A DNA stretch of 64,000 bases. Origin: Rhizobium croatiense. Its GTDB lineage: Bacteria > Pseudomonadota > Alphaproteobacteria > Rhizobiales > Rhizobiaceae. The DNA lies in assembly GCF_019793465.1 (NCBI RefSeq), contig NZ_JAILYJ010000003.1, forward strand, positions 417,915-481,914. Reading direction: 5' to 3'. Positions within the stretch are counted from its first letter, which is position 1. Each line of letters opens with the position of its first letter. The position numbers and the translations under genes were made by a program. The notes beneath the pieces were generated by a model. It made no database searches. It saw only the letters and a program-made list of their open reading frames with translations, and was not told the DNA's origin. Below, piece after piece: positions 57,323 to 64,000 of the stretch.

Positions 57323-59384
57323 TCTTCTGCTGCTCTACATGCCGTTTCAACGCGACTACGCCTTCCGCCATCCGTTTTTCCCATGCGTCGGCAGATGTGA
57401 TGTCAGGCGCACGGCCGCGCTCCTGCATGAACTTCCTGGCCCGCAACGCCAAGTCCCGGGCTTCCTCGTAGGGAATACTGATCTTCTTGCTCGCGATCAC
57501 CGCGGCGACCTGTTTCAGGGTCTGTTCGCTCATCGATTTAGCCAGGATCGAATAGGCAGCTTCGAACGGATTGATCCTGTCGATCATATCGATGTCGAGA
57601 TTGCGGACGTCCATCGCGAATTTGCGGACGCCGTCGATCAGCGCCGATCCGCCCTTCAACAGCCCGGAGTCTTCCAATTCGGCGGCGATGGCTTTCGCCT
57701 TCTGCGTCAGGTTCAAGGCGGCGATTGCGTGCTGCCGAATTGCTTCTTGATCGACATCACTGAGTTCGGGATAGCGATCCTTGACGATTTTGCCCATGCG
57801 GACTTGGGTTAGTTCCTCCGGTACGGTCTCGTCATCGAACAAGCCCTTCTCCAAGGCCGGCTTGTCCTGAACGAATGCCGTAATCACCTCGTTGAGGTCT
57901 TCCTGGCAGATACGCTTTGCTTCATTGCTCTGCGGCGTCACAAGGCCGTTGATCTCGAAATGGAACTGGCCGGTCGCCTCGCTAAAGCCGACATTCGTTC
58001 CCTTGGGATCGTAACCTTTTTCGCCATAGTCAAAGTCTGGCAGCGGCCCGCTGTCTGCGTTCTTCGGCGTGAAATTGAAGCGCGGGGCGAGTACCTGTTC
58101 CATCAACAGGCTGGCAGCAATCGCCTTTAGCGTGTCGTTGACGGCATCCACCACGGCCTCTTCACTAGCGTCAGGTTCGGCGATCAGGTTGGTGAATTTT
58201 GCCGACGACTTGCCGGGGGCGTCGCGGGTGGCGCGTCCGATGATCTGAATGATCTCGGTTAAACTGGCGCGGTACCCAACTGTCAACGCATGCTCGCACC
58301 AAATCCAGTCAAAACCTTCCTTTGCCATACCGAGTGCGATGATGATGTCTACGTGATCGCGGTCGTTCTTGCGATTGGGGTCTTTGAGCGCTGACACGAC
58401 TTTGTCTCGACGTACCGACTCGTCATCAACGAGATCGGCGACCTTAATGACACGTCCATCGGCCAATCGCACGAGATGGAACCCAGTCTTGGGGTCTTCG
58501 CCTTCCCATGTGCCGAGAGCGTCCATGATCTCGTTGACCTCTTTCACCTTGTCCTTGGTGCTCTCGCGAGAATTTACGTTTGGTATGTGAACTATCGTCT
58601 TAAGTGCTGGGTCGAGGACCTTGGTGATGGCGTCGAGATAGCGGCCGGAATAGAAGAAATAGCCGATATCCAGCGACTTCAGATGATCGTAGCCGTTGAG
58701 CTGCTCATAGTAGGTATACGTCACTGTGACGAACTTTGACTCGTCCTGCGGTGCGAGCACGGCCTCGGCATCGCCACGAAAGTAAGACCCCGTCATGGCG
58801 ACCAGATGAACCCTGTCTCGGGAAAGAAACTGCCCGAGCTGCGCACCGAGCTTGTTGTCAGGATTGGCGGACACGTGGTGAAACTCGTCCACGGCTATCA
58901 CGCAGTCATCAAAGGCTTCAATTCCGATCTCTTCGACAGCAAAGCGGAAGGTGGCGTGGGTGCATACCAGAACCCGGTCCTCGCTTTCGAGGAACTGGCT
59001 CACGGCTTTGACCTTGGACTTGGCGACGGACGTGTTCTCAATGCCGGCGACATTGCAGAGGTTCCACCGGGGCTTCACGATCCAGTCGGCCCAGAAACCG
59101 TAATTCGAAAGCGGCTCGTCGGCGAAGCTGCTGCCGATAGATCGTTCCGGCACGACGATGATCGCCTTTCGAACACCCTGATTGTGGAGTTTGTCGAGGG
59201 CTATGAACATGAGGGCACGTGACTTACCAGACGCCGGGGGCGACTTGATCAGCAGGTATTGCTCGCCGCGGTGCTCATAAGCACGCTCCTGCATGGTGCG
59301 CATGCCGAGTTCATTGGCCTTGGTGGATGCACCTGTCCCGGCGGTGCGCATGGAAACCGATGGAATGGCTTTTGTCGTGGTCAT
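57315..59384 (-). CDS. SF2 DExH-box helicase/translocase of the three-gene system
   Basis: This 689-residue protein has Walker A SPPASGKS (48-55), motif II DEFH (166-169), motif III MTGS (197-200), and motifs V-VI in LGMAKEGFDWIWCEHALTVGYRAS and QIIGRATR (380-387). The C-terminal 250 residues are helical with no known domain. This is the type of helicase found with restriction systems (ResIII-like). It lies 3 bases after the methyltransferase and overlaps the nuclease gene, so all three are made together. It probably moves along DNA before cleavage. Confidence 0.9.
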   Translation of the reverse strand: MTTTKAIPSVSMRTAGTGASTKANELGMRTMQERAYEHRGEQYLLIKSPPASGKSRALMFIALDKLHNQGVRKAIIVVPERSIGSSFADEPLSNYGFWADWIVKPRWNLCNVAGIENTSVAKSKVKAVSQFLESEDRVLVCTHATFRFAVEEIGIEAFDDCVIAVDEFHHVSANPDNKLGAQLGQFLSRDRVHLVAMTGSYFRGDAEAVLAPQDESKFVTVTYTYYEQLNGYDHLKSLDIGYFFYSGRYLDAITKVLDPALKTIVHIPNVNSRESTKDKVKEVNEIMDALGTWEGEDPKTGFHLVRLADGRVIKVADLVDDESVRRDKVVSALKDPNRKNDRDHVDIIIALGMAKEGFDWIWCEHALTVGYRASLTEIIQIIGRATRDAPGKSSAKFTNLIAEPDASEEAVVDAVNDTLKAIAASLLMEQVLAPRFNFTPKNADSGPLPDFDYGEKGYDPKGTNVGFSEATGQFHFEINGLVTPQSNEAKRICQEDLNEVITAFVQDKPALEKGLFDDETVPEELTQVRMGKIVKDRYPELSDVDQEAIRQHAIAALNLTQKAKAIAAELEDSGLLKGGSALIDGVRKFAMDVRNLDIDMIDRINPFEAAYSILAKSMSEQTLKQVAAVIASKKISIPYEEARDLALRARKFMQERGRAPDITSADAWEKRMAEGVVALKRHVEQQKNG

Positions 59385-59387
59385 GAG

Positions 59388-62165
59388 TCAGGCCGCGCCT
59401 TTTCGTGTCGGTTTCTTCTGTGCCTTTTCGGCGTTCATTTTGGTGTACAAGTCGAAGAGTTTCTCAAGGCGTTCCGTGTCGTTGCGAAACCTACGACCGA
59501 TGTATATGCGCTCCAAGACTTCGTCGTTTCGCTCATGGGCGGCTCGTAGGTCGGCAGGCATTGTGTCAGGGGCGTAAAGATCAGCGATTGTTGCCGGGAA
59601 GCGCGCTTCGCGCGCAAGCAGGATACCTTCAGCGCAGTGGGTCAGGTCGGCCTTGTTCTTTTCCGTCAGCACGGGCACCGGGAAGGTATTCCAACCGAGG
59701 GTATTGGAATATGAAAAGCGCATTTCCAATCGGACGCACACTGTGCCGATCCAAACCCAGTGAAGTCTTGAGGCGATAAGAGCCATGTTCCAAAGCGGAG
59801 CATCGTATATTGCATAGACCTTGTTGGTCACAGTTGTGTTGTTGTCCAAGAGGCCGCACGGGAGGAACTCACGGTTCTCAGAGGTGATTGCCGGAACAGC
59901 AATCGTTTGATTTCGTCCAATGTTCATTTCACGCATTTGATGGGCGCGACGTGCCATTTCGTTGGCACCTTTATCGCGACTAGCCAGCCGCATTGCACGA
60001 ACTCCCTCTATGCGACGTCGAATACTTTCGATCTCCATTGCCTCATCAAGGTATCGATCTTCAATCCAGAGGCAATATCGGTCGATGCCGCGAATAAATT
60101 CTGCGGAGCCGAATATCCGTCTGACGAACCGAGCCTCCTGCGTCGTGGTCAGATTAAGGTCCTTCAGCTCATCAGATGACAACAAGAGATGCCCGCCGTC
60201 ATAGGGCATATTGCCCCTGACCATTTCTGGCAGCCCGCCGACAGCCTTTTGGGCTTTATCGACCACAATATTCTGGCCTGGGACCAAGTAAGCATTTATG
60301 TATTCCGCCTCTCGGAGGATCAACGTGCCGTCTTCCTGAACCGAGAAAAGACGCCGAACCTTTTCTGCATGATTGGAAATGCCGACAATGATAACGGTAA
60401 CGCCCGCATTGTAGCTGGCAAGATTTGCCCACTTGAAACTGGCATGTGCAAAGCTGATGGCATGCCCCGTTTCGAAGATGAGTGGCCAAAGGATCGGAAC
60501 TTGCTGTCCCTGGCAAACAGAGTTGGTAGACACAAATGCAGCGACGGCGTTGGTCTTTGTGCCATAGTCCGCCGCTTTCATGAACCAACCCGCTACGTAG
60601 TCGAGCGATTTCCAGCTCGACGTCCTTCCGTCGAAAATCGACTTCAGATCAGACTTCTGCTCGTTCGATTGCCAAGTCGAACCTAAATAGGGCGGGTTTC
60701 CGCAGACGTAGATTTCGCCACCTTCGTTGTCAAAATCAATCTGTGATTGATTAAGTGGAGTATGAAAAAGATCGTCAGCATGTAGTTTAACGGCTGCCCC
60801 ATTTGGCGGGCAGATACTCATCCAGTCAAGCCGAAGCGCATTGCCGCAAACGATCCAGTTGTCGGCGTCAAGCGGTAAGAATTCTGCCAAGGCTTCCTTC
60901 TGCCCTCGATAAAGCACGTCGCACTGATATTCGGCGATGATCAAAGCGAGACGGGCTATTTCGGCGGGGAAATCCCGAAGTTCTATGCCGCGAAAATTCG
61001 TCAGCGGGATTTCAGTACGCCGCTCGTGCTCTCCGCGGCGCTTGTTGATCTCCGCCTCAATCTCGCGCATCTGCTTGTAGGAGATAACGAGGAAGTTTCC
61101 CGACCCACAAGCAGGATCGAAGACCCTGATCCGCGACATACGGCGTCGAAGGTTCAGAAGCATACGAGAATTCGTGCCGGCTTCTTCCAGCCTTGCCCGC
61201 AGATCGTCCAGAAAGAGCGGATTCAAAACTTTGAGAATGTTCGGAACGCTGGTGTAGTGCATGCCAAGTGCGCCGCGCTCGTCGTCATCGGCAACGGCCT
61301 GGATCATCGACCCGAAGATATCGGGGTTGATCAGCTTCCAGTTCAGCCCACCGATATGGAGAAGGTAGGACCGGGCAATCTTGCTGAACCTTGGCGCCTC
61401 GGTGCTGCCGGAGAACAGGCCGCCGTTCACATAGGGAAAGCCGTTGGCCCACCGCGGAAGACTTGCCTTTGGTCTATCCTCAATCCTGATATTCATCGCC
61501 CGGAATAGTGTACTAATGACCTCATGCGTGTTCGAAGAATCTCGTTCGCTCATCTGATCGATGGTGGAGGTGAACACGCCCTCGCCGTTGAAGATATCGG
61601 TGTCTTCCGCGAAAAAGCAGAAGATCAGCCGGGCCATGAAGTGGTTCATGTCCGGGCGGCGCGCTGAGGTGGCCCAGCCGGGGTTATCTTTGAGAAGCTC
61701 AACGTAGAGTTTGTTCAACCGTCCCGTGGCCCGGATGTCGAACGAGCTTTCACGGATTTGCTTGACGGTAGTGATCCCTGCCAGCGGCAGAAAGAAACCG
61801 AAGTGATCGGGAAAATTCGGATAGGCGCAGGCGACGGTCTCGCTGCTGGCGAGGTCTTCCGCTTCGAAAAAAACGCCATCGGTCGCAAGAATGAACTTGG
61901 CTTTGTTCGTCGTGGTCTTTGGGCTGTTGCGTAGCGCGACTAGCGCCTCGCCGACCTTGCCTTCCGGGCAGGTGGCAATGTGGATATTGCTTCTCTGAAG
62001 CACGCCGCCAGCAACATCTGACGCGTTCGCCGATGGCGTTCGCAGTCGCTTGATGGTGGTTTCCTTATTGCCGAAGGCGGCAAGGAACGCGAACGGAAAC
62101 TCGGTGGCGTCGAAAGGCTGATTGGCAAGCTCAGATACTGCCTCCTCGATTTCGACCGCATTCAT
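59388..62165 (-). CDS. Class I adenine-specific DNA methyltransferase (MmeI/YeeA-like)
   Basis: This 925-residue protein has SAM motif I FDPACGSGNF (349-358), motif IV NPPY (490-493) preceded by EGGEIYVCG, and the large MmeI-type N-terminal and spacer regions (RLIFCFFAEDTDIF at 180-192, GMHYTSVPNILKVL at 301-314). The C-terminal 400 residues would contain a target-recognition domain. In MmeI the N-terminus carries a D...ExK nuclease; here the comparable region (ATDGVFFEAEDL) lacks a clear ExK, so modification seems to be its only activity. It is the first gene of the operon. Confidence 0.88.
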   Translation of the reverse strand: MNAVEIEEAVSELANQPFDATEFPFAFLAAFGNKETTIKRLRTPSANASDVAGGVLQRSNIHIATCPEGKVGEALVALRNSPKTTTNKAKFILATDGVFFEAEDLASSETVACAYPNFPDHFGFFLPLAGITTVKQIRESSFDIRATGRLNKLYVELLKDNPGWATSARRPDMNHFMARLIFCFFAEDTDIFNGEGVFTSTIDQMSERDSSNTHEVISTLFRAMNIRIEDRPKASLPRWANGFPYVNGGLFSGSTEAPRFSKIARSYLLHIGGLNWKLINPDIFGSMIQAVADDDERGALGMHYTSVPNILKVLNPLFLDDLRARLEEAGTNSRMLLNLRRRMSRIRVFDPACGSGNFLVISYKQMREIEAEINKRRGEHERRTEIPLTNFRGIELRDFPAEIARLALIIAEYQCDVLYRGQKEALAEFLPLDADNWIVCGNALRLDWMSICPPNGAAVKLHADDLFHTPLNQSQIDFDNEGGEIYVCGNPPYLGSTWQSNEQKSDLKSIFDGRTSSWKSLDYVAGWFMKAADYGTKTNAVAAFVSTNSVCQGQQVPILWPLIFETGHAISFAHASFKWANLASYNAGVTVIIVGISNHAEKVRRLFSVQEDGTLILREAEYINAYLVPGQNIVVDKAQKAVGGLPEMVRGNMPYDGGHLLLSSDELKDLNLTTTQEARFVRRIFGSAEFIRGIDRYCLWIEDRYLDEAMEIESIRRRIEGVRAMRLASRDKGANEMARRAHQMREMNIGRNQTIAVPAITSENREFLPCGLLDNNTTVTNKVYAIYDAPLWNMALIASRLHWVWIGTVCVRLEMRFSYSNTLGWNTFPVPVLTEKNKADLTHCAEGILLAREARFPATIADLYAPDTMPADLRAAHERNDEVLERIYIGRRFRNDTERLEKLFDLYTKMNAEKAQKKPTRKGAA

Positions 62166-62765
62166 TCTCTGACACTCTCATTCACTAGATTCTTGAAATC
62201 TTCTCTTCGGAGATCATGAATAGCGGAGAGAGAATGAGTCGTCACCGCATTGCAGATAATACACAGAGTGATCTGCGATGATTACAACAGTCATAGCATG
62301 GCTATCGCGAGGACCTATCTCTCGCAAGCGACAATCGTTGACACCGCACATCAGGTGGGACAGGAGCGGGGACTTAAGAATGGCTCAACACGCCCGGTCG
62401 GCGATGCCGGAAACTTGATTTCCAGGCCTTTGATGGGCTGTGCGAGAAAATTAAAATCTCTCTGGCGGACGTGAACCCACCCATCTCTGCCCCACAGCAA
62501 TGTCTGCGCCAGCCCACCTCCCGTGCAAGCCGCGCCGGCGGTAACCCGCCGAAGCAGCTATCCAGGCTGATGCTGACGACGCCGTGGACTGCGCCGAAGA
62601 GGGTACGGGCGCAGATGGCGCGGTCCTCCGGGGGCATATCGGCTGCAGCTCGGCCAGCGGTTCGGCGATCCCGTCCATCAGGAAGAGGTGCTCGTCAAGA
62701 TGCCATTGCCGCGTCGGGCTGGTTTCGGACGGGATGGTTGAACCGCGCCTTGCGGAGGTTTCGCG
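62166..62765. other. 600-base gap at the right side of the accessory operon
   Basis: The first 120 bases contain the methyltransferase promoter region and a short dyad GCAGAT / ATCTGC (62252-62276). The remainder (about 62500-62720) is the decayed regulator listed separately. The composition returns to the high G+C of the chromosome from about 62470. Confidence 0.5.
62500..62720 (-). pseudogene. Remnant of a TetR-family regulator (C-terminal part, frameshifted)
   Basis: Reading leftward, QWHLDEHLFLMDGIAEPLAEL (62711 down to about 62646) is followed, after a shift of one frame, by MPPEDRAICARTLFGAVHGV and VSISLDSCFGGLPPARLA. The second part has the AR-LF-AVHG-VSISL pattern of the TetR C-terminal domain. 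No helix-turn-helix region or start precedes it. It stands directly upstream of the dehydrogenase gene on the other side, a common TetR-SDR arrangement. Confidence 0.45.
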
Positions 62766-63545
62766 TCACCCGTGCTCCGCAAACAGACGAACGCCAGTCA
62801 ACCCGGCAAGCTTCTCCACCAGCCCATCCTGAAACCCCGCATCACCAACCTCCGCCGCCGCCTCCCGCCGCTGCCGATGATACCAATACCCACCGCTGAC
62901 CTTCGCAGCTTCATCCTCGCTTGCCGCCAGCCACGTCTGCGTGAGATGCCCCATTTCGAGGTCGTCGGGGGCGCCGGCGCCGCCCATCTTTGTCGGCACC
63001 CAGCCGGGGTCCACCGCGTTGCTCAGAACTTCCGGCCAGTGGCGGGCGATGGCAGCGGCGAGGGTGGCGATGTAGAGCTTGCTTTCCGAGTAGGCCTGGC
63101 TGGCGTTCCACGGCCGCTTCTTCCAGTCGATATCGTCAAGGGCGCTGTTGCCGCTGCGGTGCATGCCGCTGCTGAGATAGACCAGGCGATCGGGGCGGGT
63201 GATCCAGGCGGTTAGCAGATAGGGGGCAAGCACATTCACCGCCAGCGTCTTTGCGTGACCTTCCGGCGTTTCGCCCCGGCTCCGCTCGAGGTAGATGCCG
63301 GCATTGTGGATGACGGCGTCCATGCGGCCGATGGCGTTGACCTGCTCGGCAATCGATCGCGTTTCCGTGGCGCTGGCGAGATCGCCGATGACGATGCCGA
63401 GGGCGGTGGGCGAAATCTCGGCGAGGGCGGAGGCGCGCTCCAGGGAGCGGGCGTGCAGCACGACGTCATGGCCCTCCTTCATCAGGGTGCGGGCGGCGGC
63501 AAGGCCGAGGCCATCGGTGGAACCGGTGATGAAAATGCGGCTCAT
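62766..63545 (-). CDS. Short-chain dehydrogenase/reductase
   Basis: This 259-residue classical SDR has the NAD(P)-binding TGSTDGLG near residues 7-14 after MSRIFI, then VIHNAGIY (NAG motif), the serine in LVYLSSGMH and Y-S-E-S-K (YxxxK) catalytic residues, and VDPGWVPTKMG. Start 63545 has AAAGGAAA upstream; the longer open frame is produced by repeats. The substrate is unknown. It may once have been controlled by the adjacent decayed TetR gene. Confidence 0.93.
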   Translation of the reverse strand: MSRIFITGSTDGLGLAAARTLMKEGHDVVLHARSLERASALAEISPTALGIVIGDLASATETRSIAEQVNAIGRMDAVIHNAGIYLERSRGETPEGHAKTLAVNVLAPYLLTAWITRPDRLVYLSSGMHRSGNSALDDIDWKKRPWNASQAYSESKLYIATLAAAIARHWPEVLSNAVDPGWVPTKMGGAGAPDDLEMGHLTQTWLAASEDEAAKVSGGYWYHRQRREAAAEVGDAGFQDGLVEKLAGLTGVRLFAEHG

Positions 63546-64000
63546 GGGGTTTCCTTTAGCGTGGTTGCCACAGAGTGCTTGGCCATGGGTCCTCAGGTCA
63601 AGCCCGATCCTCGGCTCAAGGCCGAGGAGGACGGAGGGTGGGGAGACGCGATTGGCAAGAGGCGAGATGCCGGAACGATTCCAGCAGTGTGGGGGTGCGG
63701 TTTTGCAGACTGGTTCCCACAAACTCCGTCATCCTCGGCCTTGAGCCGAGGATCCATGCGGCGAGCGCGGTGTTGGTGGTCAGTACCTGGCAGAGCAAGG
63801 GGCATTCGTCCTAGAACACATGCAAGCAGAGTGCTTGGCTATGGATCCTCGGGTCAAGCCCGAGGATGACGGAGAGGTGGGGTGGGCTGCGCGAAAACGG
63901 CAGCGAGCATGGATCCTCGGCTCAAGGCCGAGGATGACGGAGGGCGTGGTAGTGTTCCAACCAAAATCGGCTGTCCGCCCCCACCCACCCCCATCACCTC
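63546..64000. repeat. Right-end gap with four palindromic repeat copies
   Basis: Copies lie at 63584-63635, 63724-63756, 63841-63874 and 63909-63943. All are variants of GGATCCTCGGCTCAAGGCCG / AGGATGACGGAG or its inverse. The third and fourth point the same way. No gene is seen before the window ends. Confidence 0.72.

Noticed and set aside
56144..62165. DISARM or BREX classification for the island
   Set aside because: No DUF1998 protein, no PglZ, no BrxC-like ATPase and no Lon-like protease are present; only methyltransferase, helicase and GIY-YIG genes.
62374..62637. Intact 87-residue minus-strand gene
   Set aside because: Only the first 40 residues look like protein (TetR C-terminus); the rest is random, and the preceding domain is in another frame, so it is treated as a remnant.

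Overview
The window is chromosomal DNA from a Rhizobium-type alphaproteobacterium (R. etli / R. leguminosarum clade). Four things point there: high G+C, a cell-cycle GANTC methyltransferase (CcrM), gene orders typical of the Rhizobiaceae (tldD - ialB - cytochrome c oxidase - surf1 - ispH - thrB - rnhA; mutY - DUF721 - dsbA - smc), and many Rhizobiales-type palindromic intergenic repeats. The assignment rests on recognised families and gene order, not on a database search.

Layout. 1-7160: start of tldD (cut by the window edge), an IalB-family secreted protein, and a complete aa3-type cytochrome c oxidase operon ctaC-ctaD-ctaB-small CtaF-like gene-ctaG-ctaE that ends in a clear terminator. 7226-12448: two small accessory genes, then DUF983-surf1, ispH, thrB-rnhA. 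12731-16352: a predicted zinc peptidase, CsbD, YqgE, a DsbD-alpha-like protein and a peroxiredoxin. 16701-19407: a zinc-type ABC transporter operon with a probable Zur operator. 19467-29569: ModA-like and Dabb proteins, a 970-residue membrane GGDEF/EAL protein, a RimJ-type acetyltransferase, an M16 peptidase, threonine synthase, a lipoprotein and a HAD phosphatase. 29763-31181: three adjacent secreted Gly/Ser-rich proteins, two of which share a repeat. 31366-42338: an ArsR regulator opposite a NIPSNAP/ABM pair, ccrM, mutY, DUF721, a ParDE toxin-antitoxin pair, dsbA and smc. 42969-54588: GST, a P-loop protein with an altered Walker A, a candidate small RNA, ppdK, several small proteins, and an MBL - DCC - saccharopine-dehydrogenase-like operon.

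54751-62165 is the accessory part. A tRNA-Gln(TTG) gene is followed by AT-rich DNA, an unrecognised gene (55252-55935), and a tight minus-strand operon encoding an MmeI/YeeA-like adenine methyltransferase, an SF2 DExH helicase and a GIY-YIG (T5orf172-like) nuclease. I read this as a restriction-modification or anti-phage system in which modification, translocation and cleavage are split over three proteins. It is the best candidate for an under-described system here. The right flank holds what looks like a decayed TetR regulator and an intact short-chain dehydrogenase.

Most long gaps between genes are filled with inverted-repeat elements of several families; one of them contains a degenerate 25-bp tandem array.
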